A DNA stretch of 64,000 nucleotides, from assembly GCF_020523825.1 (NCBI RefSeq), contig NZ_JAJALK010000005.1, forward strand, positions 372,001 to 436,000, given 5' to 3'. A program made the position numbers and the translations under genes. Position 1 is the stretch's first letter, and each line of letters opens with the position of its first letter. This DNA is from Methylobacterium brachiatum (GTDB taxonomy: Bacteria; Pseudomonadota; Alphaproteobacteria; Rhizobiales; Beijerinckiaceae). Under the pieces are notes generated by a model. The model made no database searches. It was given only the letters and a program-made list of their open reading frames with translations, and was not told where the DNA came from. Positions 56,406 to 64,000 of this stretch are shown here, piece after piece.

Positions 56406-58121
56406 TCAGGCCAGCGGGTTGAGGCTGTCGTTGCGCGGCGGGATCGGCGCCCGCATGGTCAGCGAGAACCCCTCGGGGTCGTAATCGGTCTCGACCTCGG
56501 CCTGGACCTGGGTGATGAGCACCCGCTGCAGCAGGCGCGAGCCGAAGCCCTGGCGGCTCGGGGGCCTGACCGGCGGGCCGCCCGATTCGCGCCAGTGGAA
56601 GCGCAGGATCCCGGCCGCGCCCCCGGCCTCCAGGGACCAGGTCACCGCGACCCGCCCGGTGCGGTTCGAGAGCGCCCCGTATTTCGCCGCGTTGGTGGTG
56701 AGTTCGTGGATCGCCATGCCGATCGGCACCGCGATCTCGGAGGGCAGGTCGATCGGCGGCCCTTCGAGGCTGATCCGCCCTTCGGCGCCGCCCTCGACCG
56801 AGACCTCCGCGTAGGGCTTCAGCTCGCTGAGCAGAAGGTTGGCCAGCGAGGCGGTCTGCCAGGTATCCTCGGTGAGCACCGCATGGGTGTGGGCGAGGGA
56901 TTTGATCCGCCCGACGAAGGCCTCGTAGAAATCCTCGATGCTGGAGGCCGTGCGGGCCGTGGAGCCCACGATCGCCTGCACGGTGGCCAGCGTGTTCTTC
57001 ACCCGGTGGTGCAGCTCGCGGATCAGCAGGCTCTGCCGCTCCTCGGCGATCCGCCGGTCGGTCACGTCGGCGACCACGCCGATCAGGCGGCGCGGCAGGC
57101 GGCTGGGGGCGTCCCGCTCGAACCGGCCGGCCATGTCGATGGTGCGCCAGGCCCCGTCGGATTTCCGCCGGATCCGGCCGCCGATCTGCAGGATCCCGTC
57201 CTCGCGCAGCGCCTTCGAGATCGCGTGGCGGACCGCGGCGCGGTCGTCCGGGTGGAGGATGTCGTTGAGGAACTCGTTCTTGCCGATGGTGCCGTCCTCG
57301 GGGGCGTGCCCGAAGATCTCGTACATGTGCTCGTTTTCCCAGATCGCCTGGTCCTCGAGCATGTGCCACTCGAAGATGCCGAGCTTGGCGATGGTGGTCG
57401 CCACCCGCAGGCGCTGATCCCGCGACAGGATCTCGTCCCGCGCCTCGACCCGGGTGGTGATGTCCTGGACGACGCCGACCATGCTGGCGGGCTCGCCGTC
57501 GCGGCCGGGCACGGCCTGGCCCCGCACCCGCAGGATCACGGTGCGCCCGGCGACGGTCACCGGCGTATCGAAATGGTAGGACTGGCCGGCCCGGCACGCC
57601 TCGGTGACGGTCGCGGCCAGGCGGGCGAGCTCGGGATCGGACAGGCCGCTCTTGAGCTCGTCCCACGGCACGGAGCGCCCGGGCTGGCGCCCCAGGATCC
57701 GGGCGGCCCGGCGCGACAGGGTCAGGAGGCCGGTCGCCCGGTCCCAGCGCCACTCGCCGAGGCCGGCGGTCTCCAGGGCCTCGCGGTTGGCCTCGGAATG
57801 GGCGGCCGCGTCCGCATCCACGGCCTCGACCACCAGGGTCCGGCCGGAGCGCCGCACGCGCACGTCCAGCACGGTGCCGTCCGCCCGGCGCCAGGCCTGG
57901 ATGCCGTCGCCGAGCCCCTCGGGCCGGTCGGCCAGGAGATCCGCGGTCGCGCGTCCGGCCAGCAGGCCCGGCGCCCAACCGAGCAGGTCGTGCAGGACCC
58001 GGTTGGCGGCCACGATCGCCGCCTCGTCCGCCGACAGCACGACGAGGCCGATCGCGGCATCGTCGAAGCCCGCGCGATACGGGTCGTCCGCCGCCGGGTC
58101 TTGACCCACGCTCTCGTCCAC
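56406..58121 (-). CDS. PAS-domain sensor histidine kinase (HWE/HisKA_2 type)
   Basis: A 571-aa cytosolic kinase. Three PAS-like domains (about 10-110, 115-225 with VRGQAVPGRDGEPASMVGVV, and 235-365) precede the HisKA_2/HWE dimerisation block RELHHRVKNTLATVQAIVGS, which carries the phospho-His, and the ATPase block AIHELTTNAAKYGALSNRTG with the GFGSRLL G-box. No membrane helix, so it senses a cytosolic cue; such kinases often act in general stress control. GTG 58121 follows GAGGG; no ATG fits. No response regulator is adjacent. Confidence 0.9.
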   Translation of the reverse strand: MDESVGQDPAADDPYRAGFDDAAIGLVVLSADEAAIVAANRVLHDLLGWAPGLLAGRATADLLADRPEGLGDGIQAWRRADGTVLDVRVRRSGRTLVVEAVDADAAAHSEANREALETAGLGEWRWDRATGLLTLSRRAARILGRQPGRSVPWDELKSGLSDPELARLAATVTEACRAGQSYHFDTPVTVAGRTVILRVRGQAVPGRDGEPASMVGVVQDITTRVEARDEILSRDQRLRVATTIAKLGIFEWHMLEDQAIWENEHMYEIFGHAPEDGTIGKNEFLNDILHPDDRAAVRHAISKALREDGILQIGGRIRRKSDGAWRTIDMAGRFERDAPSRLPRRLIGVVADVTDRRIAEERQSLLIRELHHRVKNTLATVQAIVGSTARTASSIEDFYEAFVGRIKSLAHTHAVLTEDTWQTASLANLLLSELKPYAEVSVEGGAEGRISLEGPPIDLPSEIAVPIGMAIHELTTNAAKYGALSNRTGRVAVTWSLEAGGAAGILRFHWRESGGPPVRPPSRQGFGSRLLQRVLITQVQAEVETDYDPEGFSLTMRAPIPPRNDSLNPLA

Positions 58122-58322
58122 TCGGAAAAACCCTCGAACGCGCCGCGGCGCGCTCCCGCACGAGATGCCCCCCTGCCGCGGTCCGGACCGCGAAGGCAAC
58201 TCAGGATGGCGCCCGAGCGTGACCGTTGCAAGGCGTCCCGCTCCGATGCGGCGACCCGTCCGTGCGAAACCGAACGGGATGCGGGCGCGCTCGGACCGCG
58301 CGGGTGCCCCGGCGCTGGCCGC

Positions 58323-59057
58323 TCAGCGCGGACGGCGCACGAATTCCAGATATGTCGGGCGCCGGCCCGCTGCCAGCGCCTTCGCCTCGTAGCGGGTTCC
58401 GGGCCAGCCCGGGAAGGGCTGGGTCCAGTCGCCGGCCTGCCGCGCCGTCCAGATCAGGACCGGGCAGCGGGCGGCCCGGACCAGGGTCCAGCCGGCATAA
58501 TCGTCGATGTCGCTGGCGAAGCGGAACAGGCCGCCATCCTTGAGGACCCGGCCGATCTCGGCGAGCGAGGCATCCGAGACGAAGCGGCGCTTGCGCTGCC
58601 GGCGCTTCGGCCAGGGATCGGGATAGAGCAGGTAGACCCGGTCCAGGCAGGCATCCGGCAGGCGCGCCAGTAGGGCGGTCACGTCCTCGTCGCGGATGCG
58701 GACGTTGCGCAGGCCCCGCGCCTCGATCGCGGCCAGCAGCTTGACCACGCCGTTGACGAACGGCTCGGCCCCGATGATCCCGATCCCGGGATGGGCCTCG
58801 GCCTGGGCGGCGAGGTGCTCGCCGCCGCCGAACCCGATCTCCAGCCAAACCGCCTCCGGCGCGCCGCCGAGCGCCGGGAACAGCGTGTTCGGATCGAGCG
58901 GCCGGTCGTCCGGCGGGAGATCGACGCGGAGCGCCGGGAGCAATTCGGTGAGGCGCCGCTCCTGCAGGCCGCGCAGGCGCTTGCCCTTGCGCCGCCCGAA
59001 GAAGGCGCGCTCCGGCTCCTCGGCCTCGCGACCGGGTCGTCCGTTCAGGTCAGACAT
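58323..59057 (-). CDS. trmB: tRNA (guanine-N7)-methyltransferase
   Basis: A 244-aa SAM-dependent enzyme forming m7G46. EIGFGGGEHLAAQAEAHPGI holds the SAM motif, RVYLLYPDPWPKRRQRKRRF the signature DPWxKxRHxKRR-like block. It follows metK, which makes its cofactor, on the same strand; but a terminator lies between them. Confidence 0.95.
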   Translation of the reverse strand: MSDLNGRPGREAEEPERAFFGRRKGKRLRGLQERRLTELLPALRVDLPPDDRPLDPNTLFPALGGAPEAVWLEIGFGGGEHLAAQAEAHPGIGIIGAEPFVNGVVKLLAAIEARGLRNVRIRDEDVTALLARLPDACLDRVYLLYPDPWPKRRQRKRRFVSDASLAEIGRVLKDGGLFRFASDIDDYAGWTLVRAARCPVLIWTARQAGDWTQPFPGWPGTRYEAKALAAGRRPTYLEFVRRPR

Positions 59058-59095
59058 CGGCTACCAACGCGTCGTCCGCACACGGGCAAGGACGG

Positions 59096-59168
59096 GTTTC
59101 CAGAGGGCTCGCGGCCCCGAGGCAGGGCTCTGCCCCGCTCCCGCAAAAGGTCCAAGACCTTTTGAAAC
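59096..59168. repeat. Composite palindromic intergenic repeat, copy 2 (inverted)
   Basis: Read on the minus strand, its AAAAGGTC-TT-GGACCTTTTGC unit and its GGGGC-AGA-GCCCTGC unit match the start of the 8556-8656 repeat, with the same order and spacing; the rest has diverged. It lies between trmB and the metK terminator. Confidence 0.7.
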
Positions 59169-59176
59169 CGGGACTC

Positions 59177-59223
59177 AAAAAAACGCCAGCGCGCCGTCCC
59201 GAATCGGGGACGGCGCGCTGGCG
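59177..59223 (-). terminator. Strong rho-independent terminator of metK
   Basis: A perfect 17-bp stem (59223-59207 with 59200-59184 on the minus strand), a 6-nt loop, then seven U in RNA. This is the clearest terminator in the window and would separate metK from trmB transcription. Confidence 0.9.
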
Positions 59224-59252
59224 GGTCGTTCGGCGCTGGAGCGCGGGCCGCC

Positions 59253-60431
59253 TTACGACAGGGCCGACTTCAGCTTCTGGGCGAGGTCGGTCCGCTCCCA
59301 GGAGAAGCCGCCATCGGCCTCCGGCGCGCGGCCGAAATGGCCGTAGGCGGCGGTGCGCGCGTAGATCGGCTTGTTCAGGCCGAGCGCCGTGCGGATGCCG
59401 CGGGGCGACAGGTCCATGGCGTCCATCAGGACGGCCTCGAGCTTGGCCTCGTCGACCTGGCCGGTGCCGTGCAGGTCCACATAGATCGAGAGCGGCTTCG
59501 AGACGCCGATCGCGTAGGCGAGCTGGATCGTGGCGCGGTGGGCCAGGCCGGCCGCGACGACGTTCTTGGCGAGGTAGCGGGCGGCATAGGCCGCCGAGCG
59601 GTCGACCTTCGTCGGATCCTTGCCCGAGAAGGCGCCGCCGCCATGGGGGGCCGCGCCGCCGTAGGTGTCGACGATGATCTTGCGGCCGGTCAGGCCGCAA
59701 TCGCCGTCGGGGCCGCCGATCACGAACTTGCCGGTCGGGTTGACGTGCCAGACGGTGCCCTCGTTGATCCAGCCCTGCGGCAGGGCCGCCCGGATGTAGG
59801 GCTCGACGATGGCGCGCACGTCGGCCGAGTCCAGGGACTCGTCGAGGTGCTGGGTGGAGAGCACGATCTGGGTCGCCTCGACCGGGCGGCCGTTCTCGTA
59901 GCGGACCGTGACCTGGCTCTTGGCGTCGGGGCCGAGCTTGCCGGCATCGCCCTCACCCTTCTTGCGGGCGTCGGCGAGGTCCTTGAGGATCTTGTGCGCG
60001 TAGAACAGCGGCGCCGGCATCAGCTCCGGGGTCTCGTCGGCGGCGTAGCCGAACATGATGCCCTGGTCGCCCGCGCCCTCGTCCTTGTTGCCGGCCGCGT
60101 CCACGCCCTGCGCGATGTCGGCGGACTGGGCGTGCAGGTAGATCGCGACCTCGTTGTTCTTCCAGTGGAAGCCGTCCTGCTCGTAGCCGATCTCCTTCAC
60201 GGCCTGGCGGGTCAGCTCCTCGAGATCCTTGAAGGTCACGGAATCCGGACCGCGCACCTCGCCCGCGATCACGACGCGGTTCGTGGTAGTGAGGGTCTCG
60301 ACCCCGAGCCGCGCCTCCGGCATCGCCGCGATATAGGCATCCACCACCGTATCCGAGATCCGGTCGCTGACCTTGTCGGGATGGCCTTCGGACACCGACT
60401 CGCTGGTGAACAGGTAGTTGGAACGCGGCAT
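59253..60431 (-). CDS. metK: S-adenosylmethionine synthetase
   Basis: A 392-aa MetK making SAM from Met and [23 protein letters not shown] opens it; [12 protein letters not shown] (first signature) and [19 protein letters not shown] (second signature) are intact. The ATG at 60431 is preferred over GTG 60437. The leader (60432-60600) has no recognisable SAM riboswitch. Downstream is a strong terminator. Confidence 0.97.
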   Translation of the reverse strand: MPRSNYLFTSESVSEGHPDKVSDRISDTVVDAYIAAMPEARLGVETLTTTNRVVIAGEVRGPDSVTFKDLEELTRQAVKEIGYEQDGFHWKNNEVAIYLHAQSADIAQGVDAAGNKDEGAGDQGIMFGYAADETPELMPAPLFYAHKILKDLADARKKGEGDAGKLGPDAKSQVTVRYENGRPVEATQIVLSTQHLDESLDSADVRAIVEPYIRAALPQGWINEGTVWHVNPTGKFVIGGPDGDCGLTGRKIIVDTYGGAAPHGGGAFSGKDPTKVDRSAAYAARYLAKNVVAAGLAHRATIQLAYAIGVSKPLSIYVDLHGTGQVDEAKLEAVLMDAMDLSPRGIRTALGLNKPIYARTAAYGHFGRAPEADGGFSWERTDLAQKLKSALS

Positions 60432-60600
60432 GTGGACGGATCCCGAGCACGGGTACGCCGTCGCGATCGCGGCGTTCGACCCTCTATGGGGTCGGGGTTC
60501 TCGCACCGGGCCGGATGACGGTCAACCCGGATCGCCGAACGGATCCGCTATAACGTACGAAACGGGTGAAAAAACGCCCGTCCTCGGCACAACTCAGCAT

Positions 60601-61011
60601 TCAGCCGTTGAGCTTGTGGTCCAGGGCCCGGATCGCGGCGGCGACGTCCCGGCGGGCTTCCTCGGAGAAATGCTCGGTGATGTGGCGGCCCACGACCTCG
60701 GCCAGGCCCTGAAGCCCGTCCTCCGCCGACAGGGGCGTCTGATCCGGCTCGGAGAAGCCCGGCGCGGTGAAGTCGTCGTTCCGCGGCATGCCCTTGAAGA
60801 AGTAATCCATCGGCACCCCGGTCATCCGGGAGAAGATGTCGAGATGGACGGCACTGATCCGGTTGGTGCCCTTCTCGTACTTCTGCAGCTGCGCCGCCGA
60901 CATCCCGAAGCTCTGCGCGACGCGACGCTGCGTCAGCGATGCCTTGCGGCGCTGCTCGGCGATGCGTTGACCGACATACACGTCACGCTGATCGGTTTTC
61001 TGACCCGCCAT
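60601..61011 (-). CDS. XRE family transcriptional regulator
   Basis: A 136-aa protein with the helix-turn-helix RIAEQRRKASLTQRRVAQSFGMSAAQLQKYEKG (about 15-48, split here), followed by a short all-helical tail (AEVVGRHITEHFSEEARRDV). This type of regulator is found in front of metK in many alphaproteobacteria and may control it or cell-cycle genes. The ATG at 61011 fits the family start better than 61080. Confidence 0.88.
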   Translation of the reverse strand: MAGQKTDQRDVYVGQRIAEQRRKASLTQRRVAQSFGMSAAQLQKYEKGTNRISAVHLDIFSRMTGVPMDYFFKGMPRNDDFTAPGFSEPDQTPLSAEDGLQGLAEVVGRHITEHFSEEARRDVAAAIRALDHKLNG

Positions 61012-61144
61012 GTAGAACTTGCCCACTCCTGCCGCGATTTTCGGGCGGCGAAGCTTAACCGCATAGCGAGGCCGTGTCACCGGCGGGTGACCATCGCGGT
61101 AAATGTTTTGCCGCGGCGCCGATTCCCGTCGACGGACTGAGTTC

Positions 61145-61481
61145 TGGTGTCCCCGGCAGGGCTCGAACCTGCGACCCCAGGTTTCATACCACTTCGGCTT
61201 TCGCCGCCGCCGCCCCTGCGGGCCGCGTTCGTGGCCTGGACTATCCCTTCACCATGGGCCCGGCTTGCGCCCGGCCGTTAGGTGCCGCCCGTCTAGTCTC
61301 TACACCTTCCCGCTGGCGCCGAGGCGTCGGGCGGGCTTGGCTCGGGATCGGCAGGACGCCGGCATGCCGGCGCCGGGAGCTTTCCCCGACTTTGAGCGGA
61401 TCCGCCGCGCAGTTTCCCGACGCGACGCCCAATTGTGACCGTTTAGGAAACCTGTGCTCTGTCCAGCTGAGCTACGGAGAC
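61145..61481 (-). tRNA. tRNA-Arg(CCT) interrupted by a group I intron
   Basis: Exon 1 is 61481-61445 (acceptor GTCTCCG, D-arm GCTC/GAGC, anticodon stem CAGGT and TTCCT with anticodon CCT). Exon 2 is 61184-61145 (AA, ACCTG, T-arm GCAGG/CCTGC with loop TTCGAGC, CGGGGAC, A, CCA). Spliced, the tRNA is 77 nt with all stems paired. The 260-nt insertion lies right after the third anticodon base. The same tRNA is interrupted by a group I intron in Agrobacterium. It reads AGG. Confidence 0.93.
61185..61444 (-). other. Group I intron, about 260 nt, no homing endonuclease frame
   Basis: Read leftwards it starts right after a U (last base of CCU) and ends with G, as group I introns do. The core elements GUGUAGAGACUAGACGG and AAGGGAUAGUCCAGG are clear P3-P7 region sequences like those of the Azoarcus and Agrobacterium tRNA introns, and CGGGGAAAGCUCCCGGC is a P4-P6-like helix. 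No plausible protein frame is inside, so it is a minimal, probably self-splicing intron. Confidence 0.9.
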
Positions 61482-61571
61482 GACCAGAATCCCCATAGCA
61501 TCAACCCCCGGACAGGCCAACCGCGCGGTGTGCGCGCGCGCGATCCGGGGCATGATCGGCCGGGGGGTTCG

Positions 61572-62420
61572 ATGATCCGGACAGGCGACGGGCCGGCGGG
61601 CGGGCGACGGGGCCGGGCGGCCCGCGCGATGGCGGTGCCGATCCTCGCGGCCGCGGGCTTTGCCGCGCCGTGTCTCGCCGCGCCGGCGGAGTGTCGGCCG
61701 GGACCGGCGCGAACCGAGATCCTCGACGGGATCGGGCCGCGCGGCGAGATCCGTCTCGCCTCGGGCGGCCGCGCCGTGCTCGAATCCCTGCACTGGCCGG
61801 ACACCCCGGAGATCGCCGAGGCCGCGCGCGCCTGGCTCGATACGCGGCGCGGCGACAGCCTGGTCGTGGTGCCGCGCGGGCAGCCCGACCGCTGGGGCCG
61901 GGAGCGGGCCGACATCCAGGTGGCCGACACCGACATCGACCTTGCGGGCGGCCTGATCGCGGCCGGGCTGGCCTTCGCGGATGCCGGTGAGCGCGATTCG
62001 CTCTGCCGCCCGGCCCTGCGCGCCGTGGAGGCGTCCGCCCGCGACAGGCGGCTCGGCCTGTGGCGCGATCCGGTGCCCCAGGCCGCCGACGGGCCGGCGC
62101 TCCGGGCGCGGGAGGGGCGCTTCGCCGTCGTGGAGGGCCGCATCCGCCATGTCGGCGAGCGCAGCGCGCGCACCTATCTCGACTTCGTGGTCCACGGCGA
62201 GGACGGGCTCACGGTCACGGTATCGAAACGCACTTGGCGAATGATGCTCGCCCGTGGTTTGAGTGCGCCTTCGCTCGAAGGCCGGCGCGTGCGGGTCCGC
62301 GGCATCCTGGAAGTCTGGCGCGGCCCGACCCTGGAGGCCAACGCCGACGCGGTCGAGATCCTGGGTGAGCCGGATCGGCGCGAGGCCGAGCCGGCGGAGG
62401 AACAAGGGCTGCGGCGCTGA
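61572..62420 (+). CDS. Thermonuclease (SNase-like) family protein
   Basis: A 282-aa secreted protein: basic N-terminus and a signal-like stretch (MAVPILAAAGFAAPCLA), then an SNase-like fold (LHWPDTPEIAEAARAWLDTR, VVVPRGQPDRWGRERADI, GLAFADAGERDSLCRPALRA with Arg residues near the classical positions) and a further domain with VVEGRIRHVGERSARTYLDF. A complete set of catalytic residues (Asp, Arg, Glu, Arg) was not confirmed. It starts shortly after tRNA-Arg and is 5 nt before an M48 gene. Confidence 0.8.
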   Translation: MIRTGDGPAGGRRGRAARAMAVPILAAAGFAAPCLAAPAECRPGPARTEILDGIGPRGEIRLASGGRAVLESLHWPDTPEIAEAARAWLDTRRGDSLVVVPRGQPDRWGRERADIQVADTDIDLAGGLIAAGLAFADAGERDSLCRPALRAVEASARDRRLGLWRDPVPQAADGPALRAREGRFAVVEGRIRHVGERSARTYLDFVVHGEDGLTVTVSKRTWRMMLARGLSAPSLEGRRVRVRGILEVWRGPTLEANADAVEILGEPDRREAEPAEEQGLRR

Positions 62421-62425
62421 TCGCG

Positions 62426-63913
62426 ATGGGCGGGATCACGGAGCGAATGCGAGTGGTGAGGCGGCGCTTGCGCGGCCTGGCGTCGGCCTGTTCCGGGGCG
62501 ACGCTTCTGGCTGTCGGTCTGGGCGCCTGCGTGGCCGACCAGGCGACCGGTCCGGTGACGCCGGCCGTGGTCCAGGTGCCGGCCGAGGCGCCGCGCACCA
62601 CCGGCCGCGAGCGCGCCGCCGATGCCGACCACCTCAAGCTCGTGGCCTCGTTCGGGGGCGAGGCCCGCGCGCCCAACGTGATGCGGATGCTCACGGAGGT
62701 CACCGACCGGCTGGTGAAGGCCAGCGAGCGGCCGGACCAGGCCTACGCGGTGACGCTGCTCGATTCGCCCGTGGTCAACGCCTTCGCGCTGCCCAACGGG
62801 CGGCTCTACGTCACCCGCGGGCTGGTGGCGCTGGCGAGCGACACCTCCGAGGTCGCGGCCGTACTCGCCCACGAGATGGCGCACGTCACCCTCAACCACG
62901 CCACCGCCCGGAGCGAGCTGGAACTGCGCTCGGCCCTGGTCAGCCGGGTCGTGGCCGACGTGCTGAACGATCCCGATACGGGCGCGCAGCTGCAGCATCA
63001 GTCGCGCTTCGCGCTGGCCCGGTTCTCCCGGGAGCAGGAGCTGGAGGCGGACGCCACCGGGGTCCGCACCCTCGCCAAGGCCGGCTACGACCCGTTCGCC
63101 GCCGGCCGCTTCCTCACCGCGCTCAACCGCTCGACCAACCTGAAGGCCGGCAGCGGCACCGCGGGCGAGCCCGACATGCTTGCGACCCATCCGGGCACCG
63201 CCGAGCGTGTCACCCAGGTGACCCGGGCGGCGCGCCGGATCGGGGCGCCGGGCATCGGGGCCGATGACCGGGCGCATTACCTCGCGGCGGTGGACGGGCT
63301 CCCGTATGGCGACAACCCGCGCGACGGCGCGGTGCGCGGCCACCGCTTCGTCCATCCCGGGCTCGGCATCGCCTTCGACGTGCCGGACGGGTTCGTCCTG
63401 GAGAACACACGCTCGGCGGTGCTCGGCACCACCCCGGACGGCAACCGGCGGCTGCTGTTCGACCAGATCGAGGCCAAGGAGGGCCAGCCCCTCGACGTCG
63501 CGCTCAGGGGCAGCTGGAACGACGCCCTCGACCCGGCCGGGTTCGAGACCCGCGAGGTCGGCGGCCACCCGGCGGCCTTCGCGCTGTCGCGCGGCAAGGA
63601 CTGGACCTTCCGGCTCGGGGCGATCCGGATCGGCGACACGGCCTTCCGGATGATCATGGCGGCCAAGGGCGCCACCGACCCCGACCCGGCCTTCCGCCCC
63701 TGGGTCGCGAGTCTGCGGGCGATTACCCCCGAGGAGGCGGTGCTGCGGCCCCTGCGGCTGCAGGTGGTGCAGGCCGGATCGACCAGCGCCGAGGAGCTGG
63801 CCCGCCGCATGGCGGTGCCGGACCGAGCGCTCGACCGGTTTCTGGTCCTCAACGGGCTGGAGCGCGGCGCCGCGCTGGTGCCGGGCCGCAGCTACAAGAT
63901 CGTGGTGGAATAG
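62426..63913 (+). CDS. M48 family metalloprotease lipoprotein with C-terminal LysM-like domain
   Basis: A 495-aa protein. A lipobox LGAC (about 31-35) anchors it in the outer membrane. VVNAFALPNGRLYVTRGLVAL, VLAHEMAHVTLNHATAR (zinc HExxH) and REQELEADATGVRTLAKAGYDP are the BepA/YfgC-type M48 block; the last 50 residues (LQVVQAGSTSAEELARRM to PGRSYKIVVE) look like a LysM-like wall-binding repeat. It is probably an outer-membrane assembly protease. Located just behind the SNase-like gene. Confidence 0.92.
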   Translation: MGGITERMRVVRRRLRGLASACSGATLLAVGLGACVADQATGPVTPAVVQVPAEAPRTTGRERAADADHLKLVASFGGEARAPNVMRMLTEVTDRLVKASERPDQAYAVTLLDSPVVNAFALPNGRLYVTRGLVALASDTSEVAAVLAHEMAHVTLNHATARSELELRSALVSRVVADVLNDPDTGAQLQHQSRFALARFSREQELEADATGVRTLAKAGYDPFAAGRFLTALNRSTNLKAGSGTAGEPDMLATHPGTAERVTQVTRAARRIGAPGIGADDRAHYLAAVDGLPYGDNPRDGAVRGHRFVHPGLGIAFDVPDGFVLENTRSAVLGTTPDGNRRLLFDQIEAKEGQPLDVALRGSWNDALDPAGFETREVGGHPAAFALSRGKDWTFRLGAIRIGDTAFRMIMAAKGATDPDPAFRPWVASLRAITPEEAVLRPLRLQVVQAGSTSAEELARRMAVPDRALDRFLVLNGLERGAALVPGRSYKIVVE

Positions 63914-64000
63914 CCGCCCCGCTCTGCCGCGTCTTGCGCGCGCCCGCGCCCCGGACGACCGTCCGGCAGCGCTCGACCGTCGTCCCGGGTCAGGTCTCCG

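Noticed and set aside
60432..60600. SAM-sensing riboswitch before metK
   Set aside because: I looked for SAM-II or SAM/SAH-type pseudoknot motifs and saw none; only a short hairpin GACCCTCTATGGGGTC is present.
61241..61432. Homing endonuclease frame inside the tRNA intron
   Set aside because: The 63-aa frame has no LAGLIDADG, HNH or GIY-YIG motif and runs through structured intron core.

Overview
The window looks like chromosomal DNA from an alphaproteobacterium of the Methylobacterium/Methylorubrum group. This is an inference from several signs: very GC-rich DNA with long antisense open frames, a circularly permuted two-piece tmRNA, a group I intron inside tRNA-Arg(CCT), intergenic composite palindromes of a kind common in that genus, and the alphaproteobacterial neighbours SspB, fumarase C, DUF4169 and RHH. 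No database search was possible, so the genus is probable rather than proven. Most of the window is ordinary housekeeping DNA.

Layout. 1-2.7 kb: transaldolase and small unknown genes. 2.8-6.3 kb: a class II aldolase divergent from its LysR regulator, with a SAF-domain oxidoreductase behind the regulator; the intergenic region shows a promoter and a T-N11-A operator. 6.3-7.7 kb: a decayed stretch bounded by tRNA-Arg(ACG) and a 42-nt copy of its 3' end. 7.8-10.3 kb: a peptidoglycan-recycling pair, a MurU-like uridylyltransferase and a TsaE-AmgK fusion. 10.6-20.3 kb: cyanase, an RND efflux permease, a DUF898 membrane protein with an M48 peptidase, a TerB-like protein, and CstA with YbdD. 20.5-27.7 kb: a 3-hydroxyisobutyrate dehydrogenase-type enzyme, MiaA, SerB, a DUF1640-like protein, and the hflK-hflC-degP protein-quality operon. 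28-30.2 kb: thyA-folA and a CPBP membrane protease.

30.2-36.6 kb: the permuted ssrA gene beside sspB, whose product delivers ssrA-tagged proteins to ClpXP; then a P450, fumC, DUF4169, an RHH protein, a ParB-like protein and a PRC-barrel protein. 36.7-45.5 kb: MepA, MsrA, a short LOV photoreceptor, a HAD phosphatase, an IalB-like protein, an RHH antitoxin with a broken ParE toxin, and unknown proteins. 45.6-56.4 kb: argH, tlpA, a PIN-domain toxin with its antitoxin, nhaA, a NodU-type carbamoyltransferase, a haloacid dehalogenase, murJ, superoxide dismutase and a Pro-rich membrane protein, with a parS-like palindrome near 55.26 kb. 56.4-64 kb: an HWE/HisKA_2 sensor kinase, trmB, metK, an XRE regulator, the intron-containing tRNA-Arg(CCT), an SNase-like protein and an M48 lipoprotein.

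The strongest non-coding signals are the tRNA group I intron, the split tmRNA with adaptor, and the tRNA-Arg integration scar. No rRNA, CRISPR array, intact insertion sequence or prophage was seen.
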